This document shows positions 1 through 8,792 of a DNA stretch of 64,000 nucleotides, piece after piece (within the stretch, counting starts at the first letter, position 1; every line of letters starts with the position of its first letter). The notes under the pieces were generated by a model, which made no database searches, was not told where the DNA came from, and saw nothing but the letters and a program-made list of their open reading frames with translations. A program made the translations under genes and the position numbers. Source of the stretch: Gottfriedia acidiceleris (GTDB lineage Bacteria; Bacillota; Bacilli; Bacillales; Bacillaceae_G); the NCBI RefSeq assembly GCF_002128425.1, contig NZ_NESS01000008.1, positions 117,063 through 181,062 on the forward strand. The letters run 5' to 3'.

Positions 1-246
1 CTTCAATTGTTTGGAACGGCTTTTAGTAGTACAAATGGAAAAGTATTTACTTCAGATACAATTTTTAGATTGGCAGCCCCAGTTTTAGTTGGTGTAAGCT
101 TAATGAATATTGCACCTGGAACATTTGGTAATCTTCCAACGATTGTTCAACCATTTTTAACAAATGGACTGATTATGGGAGTAATTCTTTCAATATTATT
201 AGAGAAATCGATTAACTGGAATCAGTTTGAGAAGGTAAAAGGATAA
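1..246 (+). CDS. NCS2-family nucleobase permease, C-terminal end (partial)
   Basis: The reading frame is open from base 1 and ends at 246, so the gene starts upstream of the window and only about 81 C-terminal residues are present. They contain two hydrophobic segments (roughly LAAPVLVGVSLMNIA and TNGLIMGVILSILLE) ending in a short charged tail. This pattern, with a final membrane helix preceded by 'FLTNGLIMG', resembles the end of uracil/xanthine permeases of the NCS2 family, which import nucleobases with protons. The family call rests on this short segment only. A hairpin follows directly. It could also be another multi-spanning transporter. Confidence 0.5.
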   Translation, partial: LQLFGTAFSSTNGKVFTSDTIFRLAAPVLVGVSLMNIAPGTFGNLPTIVQPFLTNGLIMGVILSILLEKSINWNQFEKVKG

Positions 247-252
247 AAAAAT

Positions 253-277
253 GGCTCGGGGAAAATATACCCGAGCC
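253..277 (+). terminator. Terminator of the permease gene
   Basis: A perfect 8-bp stem, GGCTCGGG pairing with CCCGAGCC around a 9-base loop, starts 6 bases after the permease stop codon. The T-run after it is short (TATTT). Confidence 0.7.
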
Positions 278-448
278 TATTTAAATGCGGTTCTTACTTC
301 TAATCGCAATTACATTAAACTGTTAAAATATATACTCTTATGCACCCATTTGATAGTTGAACAAAAGATAGGCTGATTTTAAATGGATAGAAAATCGAAG
401 ACGTTAGTTATTCACGTACCTGATTCTTGATGGTTTCACTTCTAAAAT

Positions 449-1459
449 CTATTTTATTCTAGGTTTCCCAGTTGAACGTCTAACAATTAAATGAGGTTTG
501 ATTGTAGTTGATACAGAATTAATTTGTTTCTCTTTATTTTCAATCAAATTAATTAGATGTTCCATAGCCAGATTACCTAGAGATTGACTTAAATGAGTTC
601 CTACTGTTGTTAATTGAATAGATGCATGGGCAGAAAACTCGATATTGTCAATTGCACCAATGCTGATATCTTCCGGTATTTTAAATCCTTTACTAAGTAG
701 GAAATCCATACATGTTAAAGCGATAGCATCTGTGGCAGCGACAATGGCTGTTGGATATTCTATACCTGAAAATAACTCTTTACAGGCTTGTACGATGGAT
801 TCTACACTTGTATCGGTTGTTTTTATCCAGTCTTCACGAACCGCTAATTTATGTCTACTAGTCTCCATTTTATATCCTTTTAAGCGACCGTAAAAAGTAG
901 AGGCTTGTAGTGGCCCACCTATATAGGCCAAATTCTTATGTCCTAATTCGATCATATGATCTGTAATTAATTCTCCAGCTTTTACGTTATCAATCTCAAA
1001 ATAGTTTGTTCCACACGAATGTTTACGATTGAACGTCACATACGGTTTGCCTTCCAGACTTTCTAAAATGGGAAAAATAGAATCATTTAATAAAATAGAG
1101 GACATTATGATTCCATCAACAGGGGCACTTAAAACTTGGTTGTAAAGCATTTTATCGTTATCTATTTTATGGAAATAAACGAGCACGTTATATCCGTTTT
1201 TTGCTGCAATAGATACAATTCCGCGAGTAGATTCTTCATAAAATGGATCGTGAATATGTCCTGTGATTAACGCAATCATGTTGGTTTTTTTTTTCACGAG
1301 ATTTCTAGCAATCATATTAGGATGGTAGTTTAGTTCCTTAATTGCTCTCTCTACTTTCGCTACTGTAGATTGTTTGATATTTTTAGATCCATTTAATACA
1401 CGAGAAACAGTAGATTGAGAGACTCCAGCTAACCTCGCAACATCGTGGGACGAAACCAA
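449..1459 (-). CDS. LacI/GalR-family transcriptional repressor
   Basis: A 336-residue protein with an N-terminal LacI helix-turn-helix (HDVARLAGVSQSTVSRVLNG, the first 20 or so residues) followed by a periplasmic-binding-protein-like ligand domain with typical segments (ALITGHIHDPFYEE, DGIIMSS, AIVAATDAIA, IGAIDNIEFS). I chose the TTG at 1459 as start: GGAGTG lies 6-7 bases upstream and the helix-turn-helix then begins at residue 4, as usual in the family. The frame stays open upstream to 1570, but those residues are unlike the family. It is divergent from the aldehyde dehydrogenase gene. The palindrome TGAATACGTATTCA occurs in the shared upstream region and nearly the same palindrome overlaps the dehydrogenase promoter, so it probably represses that gene and possibly itself. 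The inducer is unknown, but the neighbours suggest an omega-amino acid or semialdehyde. Confidence 0.9.
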   Translation of the reverse strand: MVSSHDVARLAGVSQSTVSRVLNGSKNIKQSTVAKVERAIKELNYHPNMIARNLVKKKTNMIALITGHIHDPFYEESTRGIVSIAAKNGYNVLVYFHKIDNDKMLYNQVLSAPVDGIIMSSILLNDSIFPILESLEGKPYVTFNRKHSCGTNYFEIDNVKAGELITDHMIELGHKNLAYIGGPLQASTFYGRLKGYKMETSRHKLAVREDWIKTTDTSVESIVQACKELFSGIEYPTAIVAATDAIALTCMDFLLSKGFKIPEDISIGAIDNIEFSAHASIQLTTVGTHLSQSLGNLAMEHLINLIENKEKQINSVSTTIKPHLIVRRSTGKPRIK

Positions 1460-1657
1460 ATAAATCACTCCAAGCTCATAGAATAAAAATTGAAATAATA
1501 GTAAATTAATTTGAAAAAGGCAATCAATACAATCTGATATACGAATTCCTTTTACTGCCAAAAACAACATAAACTGTGTAAGTTTTCAGACACTATTCCT
1601 CATTATAGCAAATAAAATAGAATTTGATTAGGATTTTGACGGAAATAACGTGGTTTT

Positions 1658-1671
1658 TGAATACGTATTCA
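1658..1671. promoter_or_regulatory. Probable LacI-type operator (copy 1)
   Basis: TGAATACGTATTCA is a perfect 14-bp palindrome in the 451-base gene-free region between the divergent repressor and dehydrogenase genes. It is followed by ATAAAATAAGG, as copy 2 is followed by TAAATTAGG. The central CG and length fit LacI-family operators. It lies about 200 bases before the repressor start, so a role in autoregulation or looping is inference. Confidence 0.6.
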
Positions 1672-1850
1672 TAAAATAAGGATGAAAACGGAATTATTAT
1701 AGAGATTAAATTCCCAAATATATTGATAAAAAAGGATTGGATTAAAGGTATTCATACCGAAATCATTATAATTTGTAATCATACTTTGATAATCAAGGGA
1801 TTTTTTGTCGAAAAATTAATATTTAAAAAATGCTAAATAGTAAAAATTGT

Positions 1851-1880
1851 TTGACACTTATTTATCGTGAAGTTTATTAT
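1851..1880 (+). promoter_or_regulatory. Sigma-A-type promoter of the aldehyde dehydrogenase gene
   Basis: TTGACA at 1851-1856 and TATTAT at 1875-1880 are separated by 18 bases, about 30 bases before the coding start. The operator-like palindrome begins at the last base of the -10 box, a standard position for repression. Confidence 0.65.
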
Positions 1881-1893
1881 TAATACGTATTCA
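1880..1893. promoter_or_regulatory. Probable LacI-type operator (copy 2)
   Basis: TTAATACGTATTCA differs from the perfect palindrome at 1658-1671 by one base. It overlaps the predicted transcription start of the dehydrogenase gene, so binding here would block the promoter. Confidence 0.65.
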
Positions 1894-1910
1894 TAAATTA
1901 GGAGGGAAAC

Positions 1911-3332
1911 ATGAAACAGAATCTTTGGATTAACGGACTACATATGGAAACAGAACATTATTCAGAATTACTTTCTCCCTATTCAAGTGAAAAGATTTCA
2001 GACATTTCAATAGCGAATAAAGAGCAAATTCAAAAAGCAATACAAGCAGCTTATGATGCTAAAGAAGTAATGGCTAAAATGGCTTCTCATCAACGAGCAG
2101 CCATTTTAGAGAAGGTTTCGCAACTTCTTGAAGAAAATTTAGAAGAAGCGGCAAAAGTAATTGCTCTCGAATCAGCTAAACCGCTTATCTTCGCTAAAGC
2201 AGAAGTAATAAGAACAATTGAAACTTATAAATTTGCATCAGAAGAAGCTAAACGAATTCATGGAGAAACAATCCCCTTTGATGCGGCAGTAAGTGGTGTA
2301 GGAAAAATAGGATACACTGTTCGAAATCCAATTGGTGTTATTGGAGCGATTACTCCATTTAATTTTCCTATGAATCTAGTTGCACATAAAGTAGGACCTG
2401 CTATAGCTTCAGGGAATACCGTAGTATTAAAGCCAGCTTCACAAACGCCACTTTCTGCATTTTATGTAGCTGACTTGTTCAAAAAGGCAGGTCTCCCGGA
2501 CGGTGCGTTAAATATTGTTACGGGACCAGGCAAAGTGGTAGGTGACGCTATTGTAGAAAGTGATCTAGTTAATATGGTGACTTTTACAGGAAGCTCATCA
2601 GTTGGAATTGCACTTCGGGCGAAGGCAGGGCTTAAGAAAACAACTCTTGAACTAGGTTCAAATGCAGCATTAATCATTGATGAGGGCATTGATGTAAAAA
2701 AGACAATTGATCGTTGCTTAATGGGTGCATTTTCGAACCAAGGGCAAGTATGCATCTCTTTACAGCGTATATACGTACACGAAAAAATCTATGATGAGTT
2801 TGTATCACAGTTTGCTAAAGCGGCTAGCAAACTTAAACTAGGAGACCCTCTAGATCCTGAAACATATGTTTCATCTCTTATTTCACCGAATGATTTGGAT
2901 CGTGCTTTAAGTTGGATCGCAGAAGCAAAAGCACAAGGTGCGACTATTGCATCTGGTGGTAAAGCGCAAGGTAATATTCTCGAACCGACAGTTATTTTAG
3001 ATGTAACGAGTAACATGAAGGTATCGTGTAATGAAGTTTTTGCTCCAATTGTTTCAATTTGTAAAGTATCATCAGTTAACGAAGCAATCGATGCTGTGAA
3101 TGATTCCCGTTATGGGCTGCAAGCTGGAATATACACAAATAATGTTTCCAATGCATTGAAAGCAGCAGATGAATTGCACGTTGGTGGAGTAGTTATTAAT
3201 GATGTCCCAACGTTCCGTGTTGATCAAATGCCATATGGCGGCGTAAAAGAAAGTGGAACAGGACGTGAAGGATTGAAGTATGCAATTGAAGAGATGACTG
3301 AAATGAAACTGGTTATTTGGCATAAGGGATAA
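1911..3332 (+). CDS. NAD(P)-dependent aldehyde dehydrogenase (succinate-semialdehyde dehydrogenase-like)
   Basis: A full-length 473-residue member of the aldehyde dehydrogenase superfamily, which oxidises aldehydes to acids. The substrate-proximal loop 'TPFNFPMN', the cofactor-binding 'VLKPA' and 'FTGSSSVG' motifs, the general base Glu247 (LELGSN) and the nucleophile Cys281 (GQVCIS) are all present. GGAGGG lies 6 bases before the ATG. Downstream are a class III aminotransferase and a GabP-like permease, so the likely substrate is the semialdehyde made by that aminotransferase (succinate semialdehyde if the substrate is GABA). The 'LELGSNA' variant is not the classical GabD 'LELGGNAP', so malonate semialdehyde or another aldehyde is possible. 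Probably repressed by the divergent LacI protein. Confidence 0.85.
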   Translation: MKQNLWINGLHMETEHYSELLSPYSSEKISDISIANKEQIQKAIQAAYDAKEVMAKMASHQRAAILEKVSQLLEENLEEAAKVIALESAKPLIFAKAEVIRTIETYKFASEEAKRIHGETIPFDAAVSGVGKIGYTVRNPIGVIGAITPFNFPMNLVAHKVGPAIASGNTVVLKPASQTPLSAFYVADLFKKAGLPDGALNIVTGPGKVVGDAIVESDLVNMVTFTGSSSVGIALRAKAGLKKTTLELGSNAALIIDEGIDVKKTIDRCLMGAFSNQGQVCISLQRIYVHEKIYDEFVSQFAKAASKLKLGDPLDPETYVSSLISPNDLDRALSWIAEAKAQGATIASGGKAQGNILEPTVILDVTSNMKVSCNEVFAPIVSICKVSSVNEAIDAVNDSRYGLQAGIYTNNVSNALKAADELHVGGVVINDVPTFRVDQMPYGGVKESGTGREGLKYAIEEMTEMKLVIWHKG

Positions 3333-3368
3333 ATTAATTGCAGCGACTAAAATGATTTTATTTTTCAA

Positions 3369-3407
3369 GTGTATCGTCTAGCGTTATTGTTTTTTTAGAC
3401 GGTACAC
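3369..3407 (+). terminator. Terminator after the aldehyde dehydrogenase gene
   Basis: A 12-bp stem (GTGTATCGTCTA with TAGACGGTACAC, one G-U pair) around a loop, followed by GTTTTTAAA. It suggests the downstream aminotransferase gene has its own promoter. Confidence 0.75.
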
Positions 3408-3566
3408 GTTTTTAAATTTCTTTATCGGCTCTCAAACTAAAATTTGAAATGAAGGTATGGGGAGCTATAAATAATAGTAATGCTTGAGCCCTATTTAAAA
3501 AAGACTCAGTATTTGAAAAAGCAACTATCAAAGCAAAAATTATTATAAAAATGGAGGAATCAAAAG

Positions 3567-4883
3567 ATGGGTAAGCAATTAACCTCAAAAGAATGGCAAG
3601 AAAACCGTGATAAATATGTAGTAAAAGGAGTTAGTAATGGAAATCGAGCAATCGCTGTAAAAGGCAAAGGAGCGACACTATACGATTTGGAAGGAAAGAA
3701 GTTTATTGACTTCGGTGCGGCGATAGGAACAATTAACGTAGGGCATTCACATCCAAAAGTAGTAGCTGCTATAAAAGAACAAGCAGAAAAGGTCATTCAT
3801 CCTGGTTTCAATGTCATTATGTACCCGTCATACATTGAAGTTTGTGCAAAATTGTGTGAAGTATCACCAGGAAGTTTTGCGAAAAAAGCAATTTTACTAA
3901 ACAGTGGAGCTGAAGCAGTTGAGAACGCTGTGAAAATCGCAAGAAAATATACAAAACGCCAAGCAGTTGTCACATTTACTCGCGGATTCCACGGCCGTAC
4001 ATTAATGACGATGACAATGACGAGTAAAGTAAAACCATATAAACTTGGTTTTGGCCCATTTGCACCAGAAGTATATCAAGCACCATATCCATATATGTAT
4101 CGTAAGCCAGACGGTATGACTGATGAACAATATGAAGCAGATGTGATTGCACAGTTTGACCAATTCTTTGTGGCAACAGTTGCACCAGAGACTGTGGCGT
4201 GTATTGTCATGGAGCCGATTCAAGGAGAAGGTGGATTTGTTATACCACCAAAATCATTTGTAAAACATGTGCGTGAATTTTGTTCAAAACATGGTATTTT
4301 GATGGTTGCAGATGAAATTCAAACCGGTTTCGCAAGAACTGGAAAATTGTTTGCGATGGAACATTTTGAAATTGCAGCTGATCTTATGACTGCTTCTAAA
4401 TCTATCGCAGGCGGTATGCCACTAAGTGCTGTTATCGGTAAGGCAGAAATAATGGATGTGGCAGATCCAGGTGAATTAGGTGGAACATACTGTGGAAATC
4501 CGCTAGCTTGTGAAGCAGCATTAGCAGTATTAGAAGTTATTGAAGAAGAACAATTATGTGAAAAAGCACAATGGATTGGAGACGTACTTGAGAACCAAGT
4601 GAAAAAATGGCAAGAAAAGTACAACTTCATTGGAGAATTTCGCGGTCTTGGAGCAATGTGTGCAGTAGAAATTGTAACAGATCAAAAATCAAAAACACCG
4701 AATAAAGAACTTACTACAAAAATTGCAAAAGCAGCAAATGAAGCTGGACTTCTATTACTTACTGCAGGTCTAGATGGAAATATCATTCGTTTTTTAAGCC
4801 CATTAGTGATAACAGAGGAGGAGCTTAGCGAAGGTCTTGCCATTTTAGAAAACGTTTTAGAAAACGAATTAGCTTATTGTTAA
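3567..4883 (+). CDS. gabT: Class III PLP-dependent aminotransferase, 4-aminobutyrate type
   Basis: A 438-residue enzyme of the usual length for 4-aminobutyrate:2-oxoglutarate aminotransferases, which convert GABA to succinate semialdehyde. Visible motifs are the PLP phosphate-binding 'NSGAEAVENAVKIAR', the 'FHGRT' loop, Asp249 in 'ADEIQTGFARTG' (contacts the pyridine nitrogen) and the PLP-binding Lys278 in 'TASKSIAGGMPL'. GGAGGA sits before the ATG. It lies between the aldehyde dehydrogenase and GabP-like permease genes on the same strand, which supports an amine-degradation role. Substrate choice between GABA, beta-alanine and 5-aminovalerate cannot be read from sequence. Confidence 0.88.
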   Translation: MGKQLTSKEWQENRDKYVVKGVSNGNRAIAVKGKGATLYDLEGKKFIDFGAAIGTINVGHSHPKVVAAIKEQAEKVIHPGFNVIMYPSYIEVCAKLCEVSPGSFAKKAILLNSGAEAVENAVKIARKYTKRQAVVTFTRGFHGRTLMTMTMTSKVKPYKLGFGPFAPEVYQAPYPYMYRKPDGMTDEQYEADVIAQFDQFFVATVAPETVACIVMEPIQGEGGFVIPPKSFVKHVREFCSKHGILMVADEIQTGFARTGKLFAMEHFEIAADLMTASKSIAGGMPLSAVIGKAEIMDVADPGELGGTYCGNPLACEAALAVLEVIEEEQLCEKAQWIGDVLENQVKKWQEKYNFIGEFRGLGAMCAVEIVTDQKSKTPNKELTTKIAKAANEAGLLLLTAGLDGNIIRFLSPLVITEEELSEGLAILENVLENELAYC

Positions 4884-5039
4884 AATTTTGTTGAAACTTA
4901 AACGTTCAATTGTTTTCATATGTTCAAACTTTTTAAGAGTAACTTCCGAAGGTGGAGTTGAATAGGACATGCTCGAGTCTTTTAAAGAAAGGTTTTTATA
5001 AAGAGTTTTATATTAACACAAAAAAAGGATAGGGTGAAT

Positions 5040-6434
5040 ATGGAGAAACAAAACAAAGGTTTACAACAAAATTTAAAGAACCGCCATATTCAGATGATTT
5101 CAATTGGGGGAATCATTGGGGCTGGTTTATTCGTAGGAAGTGGGAATGTTATACATAGTGCAGGTCCATCAGCAATTGTTGCTTATGTAATAGCGGGAGT
5201 ATTAGTTGCACTTCTTATGAGGATGTTAGGAGAAATGGCTGCAGAGAACCCAGATAGTGGATCATTTTCAACGTATGCAAAAGAGTCGATTGGCTCTTGG
5301 GCAGGTTACACGATTGGCTGGTTGTATTGGTTTTTCTGGTTGATTACAATCGCAATCGAGTCGATTGCAGGTGCAAATATTATGAATTCATGGTTCCCGA
5401 GTATTCCATTATGGGGATGGGCTTTAATTCTTACATTTGTTCTTACACTCACCAATATTTTATCAGTGAAAACATTTGGAGAGTTTGAATATTGGTTTGC
5501 TATTACAAAGGTAGTGGCGATTTCAGCATTTATGTTATTAGGTCTAGCGATTTTATTTAAATTTATCCCTACAATTCAATCTCCGGGATTATCAAATTTG
5601 ACACAGCATGGCGGATTTTTCCCTAAAGGTGTGAGTGCAATATTAGGTGGGTTTATGACGGTTATGTTTGCATTTTTTGGATCTGAAATTGCTGCGATTG
5701 CTGCAGGTGAATCTAAAGACCCTCAAAAGTCTGTTGTTACTGCAATTAATTCTGTTGTTTGGCGTGTAGCATTGTTCTACATCGGATCAGTTACTATTTT
5801 AGTATTATTAATGCCATGGAATGACGCGAAATCGTTAAGTAGCCCATATGTAACGTTGCTTACAAATTTAGGGATTCCTGGGGCTGCAACCATCATGAAG
5901 ATCGTTGTACTATTTTCAGTACTTTCTTGTTTGAATTCAGCACTTTACACGAATTCTCGCATGCTATATTCATTAGCGAAGCAAGGAAATGCACCGAGAG
6001 TTTTTACAAAAGTAAACAAAGGTGGATCACCATATTGGGCGGTCTGGGCAAGTTCAGCTTTCGCCTTCCTAGCAGCAATTTTTAACTTTATTTCACCAGA
6101 TAAACTATTTTCATTTCTCCTGAATGCATCAGGTTCAATTGCTCTTCTAGTGTATATTGTAATTGCAATATCGCATCTAATAAAGAGAAGAGAAGCTGAG
6201 AAAAAAGGTAAAGTGTTACGATTGAAAATGTGGGGTTTCCCATATCTAACTTACATTTCCATCATTGCGATGGTCGTAATTTATTTCTCGATGTACTTTA
6301 TGAGTGGTCTTCGCTCACAGTTCTATTTAACATCTTTAATCACAATTTTAGTAATTTCTTCATTCTTCATTTTTAAAATTGGAAAGAAAGAGAAAGTGGA
6401 ATCAAAACATGAAGAATTGCTTATAAATAATTAA
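5040..6434 (+). CDS. gabP: GABA permease-like amino acid transporter (APC superfamily)
   Basis: About 464 residues with 12 predicted membrane helices. The N-terminus 'MISIGGIIGAGLFVGSGN' is the unwound-helix substrate motif of the amino acid transporter family, and 'MRMLGEMAAENPDSGSFSTY' and 'AGYTIGWLYW' closely follow GabP. It should import GABA or a related amino acid by proton symport. The ATG at 5040 gives better spacing to AAAGGA than the in-frame GTG at 5034. Placement after the aminotransferase gene completes an uptake-transaminate-oxidise set. A 150-base gap separates it from gabT with no obvious terminator, so co-transcription is possible. Confidence 0.85.
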   Translation: MEKQNKGLQQNLKNRHIQMISIGGIIGAGLFVGSGNVIHSAGPSAIVAYVIAGVLVALLMRMLGEMAAENPDSGSFSTYAKESIGSWAGYTIGWLYWFFWLITIAIESIAGANIMNSWFPSIPLWGWALILTFVLTLTNILSVKTFGEFEYWFAITKVVAISAFMLLGLAILFKFIPTIQSPGLSNLTQHGGFFPKGVSAILGGFMTVMFAFFGSEIAAIAAGESKDPQKSVVTAINSVVWRVALFYIGSVTILVLLMPWNDAKSLSSPYVTLLTNLGIPGAATIMKIVVLFSVLSCLNSALYTNSRMLYSLAKQGNAPRVFTKVNKGGSPYWAVWASSAFAFLAAIFNFISPDKLFSFLLNASGSIALLVYIVIAISHLIKRREAEKKGKVLRLKMWGFPYLTYISIIAMVVIYFSMYFMSGLRSQFYLTSLITILVISSFFIFKIGKKEKVESKHEELLINN

Positions 6435-6527
6435 TGAATGTGCTAGTTTAATATTAATGTAAAATGGCTGTCAATATTGACAGCCATATTTTATTCAAAC
6501 TATTAACATATTATTTTTATTGAGCCT

Positions 6528-7574
6528 CTATACAAAGAAGTTAACTAATTTTTGAAGTTCTTTTGTTAATTTAGTACTTGTAGGACTAAGCCATCTTTTT
6601 GGAACAATCAAATGTTTGCAATTATTACTATTTAAATAGCTGTAAATAATTTGAGCTTCGTCGATTTCATCGCGGCTTACATCTGTAAATGATTTATCGT
6701 TATTGTTTTTGAAGTAAATAAGGGAGTTTGAATATATTTGTTCAATCAACCGATCAAATGAATTTTTTTCAATTTGAACCATATCACAATGCAATATTTG
6801 TGTCCGATGGATAAGAAAGTACTTAAATCTGTTGTTTTCTAATTGTTCAATTGTAATAATATTATGATTTTGTTCAGTAAATTCGATTAGTTTTTCTTTG
6901 CTAATTAAAGACTTAACCATTTCAATCCAATCTCTGTATTTTGCTGCAGCCTCAAAATCAAATTGTTCAGATGCTGATAACATAAGTTTTTCCATTTCTT
7001 CAAGTAAACTCATGTCAGTACGTGTAAGAAAACGAATCACTTTATTAATGATCATATTGTATTCTTCAAGCGCTGATCCACCTAGACAAACTCCATTACA
7101 TGTCCCTAATGAATAATTTAAACAAGCGCTATTTTTAACGGCTAGATGGCCGCAATTAATTTTAAAGCATTCCTTAATGCCGATAACTGCTCTTTCAACA
7201 TAGCTTCTGCTTGTGAAGGGACCAAATATTAATACATTCTCGCTTTCAATAGGCTCATAACTAATTTCAAATGAAGGAACCTTTTTATTTAAATTGATGA
7301 CTAAGTAAATAAATGATTGCGGACTTTTCATCATACGATTATACATTGGTTTAATTTCTTTAATTAAATGACACTCTAGCATGAAAGCATCGAATTCAGT
7401 ATCAGTCAATAAATAATTAAAATCCTTTAAATGAGTTACCAGTTTTTTCACTTTTGGTGAATGTCCTTTTGAATTTTGAAAATAAGATTGAACTCGTTTT
7501 TTTAAGCTTTTTGCTTTTCCTACATAAAGGATTTGTCCTTTTGAATCCTTCATTAAATATACGCCAGGGGACAA
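6528..7574 (-). CDS. UvrC-like GIY-YIG nuclease lacking the C-terminal half
   Basis: The N-terminus has the GIY-YIG endonuclease signature (PGVYLMKD then ILYVGKAKSLKKRVQSYF) of UvrC, which makes the 3' incision in nucleotide excision repair. A cysteine cluster (CLNYSLGTCNGVC) and a UVR segment (SASEQFDFEAAAKYRDWIE) follow. At about 348 residues it is much shorter than UvrC (around 600) and lacks the RNase H-like nuclease and helix-hairpin-helix domains. In architecture it is closer to Cho-type proteins, though Cho has no UVR motif. UvrC-like sequence (ILQEKVKNLPLSPGVY) continues in frame upstream of the TTG at 7574 to about 7613, where only ATT or CTG codons could start translation after an AAAAGGG motif. 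Confidence 0.8.
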   Translation of the reverse strand: MSPGVYLMKDSKGQILYVGKAKSLKKRVQSYFQNSKGHSPKVKKLVTHLKDFNYLLTDTEFDAFMLECHLIKEIKPMYNRMMKSPQSFIYLVINLNKKVPSFEISYEPIESENVLIFGPFTSRSYVERAVIGIKECFKINCGHLAVKNSACLNYSLGTCNGVCLGGSALEEYNMIINKVIRFLTRTDMSLLEEMEKLMLSASEQFDFEAAAKYRDWIEMVKSLISKEKLIEFTEQNHNIITIEQLENNRFKYFLIHRTQILHCDMVQIEKNSFDRLIEQIYSNSLIYFKNNNDKSFTDVSRDEIDEAQIIYSYLNSNNCKHLIVPKRWLSPTSTKLTKELQKLVNFFV

Positions 7575-7803
7575 CGGCAGATTTTTTACTTTTTCTTGTA
7601 GAATAATAGTGGTTCATCCCTTTTCTTGTAAGTTTAATCTCATTTTAACATGAGAAAGGAATGAAAAGTCAGAACAATTATGTGAAATAGCTTCAACAAC
7701 ACTTAATATAAAAAACATAATTTAAAGTCTTTAATACACGCATAAAATATCCACTAAACGCGTAAAAATTGACTACAGAAGATTTAAAGGAGAAGTGATT
7801 TTG

Positions 7804-8139
7804 ATGAAAACGATCTATACGACATCCTCTTTCTCCAATTGGATTCTAGCTTGTATTGTTAATGTATTAATAATTTGGTTATGTAGTTTATTTGCTGATT
7901 TAGTCAACTGGAAGTATGTTGATATGGGATTCTTCTTATACTTTGTCATTCTAGTTTTCTATATTATTTGTTTAAAACTGAATGAAGGATTCCCAGCACT
8001 TTTTCGGAAATTTGTACTCCGCAAAAAATTCGAATTAGTTAATGTATCTGCTTATGAAGTAACTATTATTCTAGTAGCTATTTTTCACGTAGCAAGAGCG
8101 ATTGTGATTTATAAAGATGCTCTTAGTAGTGTATTTTAA
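7804..8139 (+). CDS. Small integral membrane protein of unknown function
   Basis: A 111-residue protein with three hydrophobic segments (about residues 8-30, 37-58 and 84-104) separated by short charged loops. I do not recognise the family. AAAGGAG lies 11 bases before the ATG at 7804; the TTG at 7801 and GTG at 7795 are alternative starts in the same frame. It is divergent from the UvrC-like gene and ends at a strong terminator, so it is probably a single-gene transcript. Confidence 0.65.
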   Translation: MKTIYTTSSFSNWILACIVNVLIIWLCSLFADLVNWKYVDMGFFLYFVILVFYIICLKLNEGFPALFRKFVLRKKFELVNVSAYEVTIILVAIFHVARAIVIYKDALSSVF

Positions 8140-8168
8140 TTCGATCTCATTGACTTCCATAAAAAAAT

Positions 8169-8208
8169 GAGGTTTCTCCTAACAGTCTAACTTCTTAGGA
8201 GAAACCTC
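8169..8208 (+). terminator. Strong terminator after the small membrane protein gene
   Basis: A perfect 14-bp stem (GAGGTTTCTCCTAA with TTAGGAGAAACCTC) followed by a long T-rich tract. Confidence 0.85.
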
Positions 8209-8263
8209 GTTTTTTATTTTAATGGAATAAACGATTTGAAAAGCTATAAAAAAAGAGCAGTAA

Positions 8264-8391
8264 CAAATAAAGTTGGAGTATCGCAAATAATATTAGTGAA
8301 TCTAAAATAACAAAAGAGTTATGATAAAAAAGCCTGAGCTGCAAATAAGTCTTAGAGTATCGCCAAATAAAGAGCCAATCTGTGCAAATAA
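8264..8391. repeat. Short direct repeats built on CAAATAA and GAGTATCG
   Basis: CAAATAA - 5 bases - GAGTATCG - CAAATAA at 8264-8290 is repeated as CAAATAA - 6 bases - GAGTATCGC - CAAATAA at 8342-8370, and a further GCAAATAA lies at 8384-8391. The gene-free stretch around it (8209-8425) shows nothing else. It may be a fragment of a dispersed repeat family. Confidence 0.55.
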
Positions 8392-8425
8392 ATATCAGTT
8401 CACCAATGTGAAACTGAGTTTTTCG

Positions 8426-8773
8426 TTATTCTTGATCTACTAATTCATCAGGTAATATAAATTGACCATTTTCGTCAGAGTTAAAATCAACAACTTTAAA
8501 AATAGCATCTAAATTTAATGGCCCATATATATGAGGAAATAATTGCCCGAAGTTTTCTGTATCTTCATAGACGATTTTTGATTTTGTTTTTTCTTCATTA
8601 ATGCATAAAATTTTTAAATCAGTTGCTCCTTTGAAGAATAAGTTTGCGATTTCAACTGTTTGTTCTAGAGTTGCGCAATGGATAAATCCTTCGTTATTTA
8701 GACTTGGAGGGGAATATTCTTCAGAGTTAATCGTATTTTGCCAATCTTTATTTTCGATAATATGTAAAATCAT
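8426..8773 (-). CDS. DUF952 family protein
   Basis: A 115-residue protein matching the DUF952 pattern: an N-terminal 'ILHII...W' strand, the 'GFIHCA' motif (residues about 29-34), 'LKILCI' and 'FPHIYGPLN'. The family is described as glutathione-S-transferase-like in some databases but has no established activity. GGAGAA precedes the ATG. It lies 19 bases after the uracil-DNA-glycosylase-like gene and is probably co-transcribed with it. Confidence 0.8.
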   Translation of the reverse strand: MILHIIENKDWQNTINSEEYSPPSLNNEGFIHCATLEQTVEIANLFFKGATDLKILCINEEKTKSKIVYEDTENFGQLFPHIYGPLNLDAIFKVVDFNSDENGQFILPDELVDQE

Positions 8774-8792
8774 TTTGGTTCTCCTTTATTCA

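Noticed and set aside
1747..1758. GGTATTCATACC as a third LacI operator
   Set aside because: It is a 12-bp inverted repeat but lacks the TACGTA centre of the other two sites.
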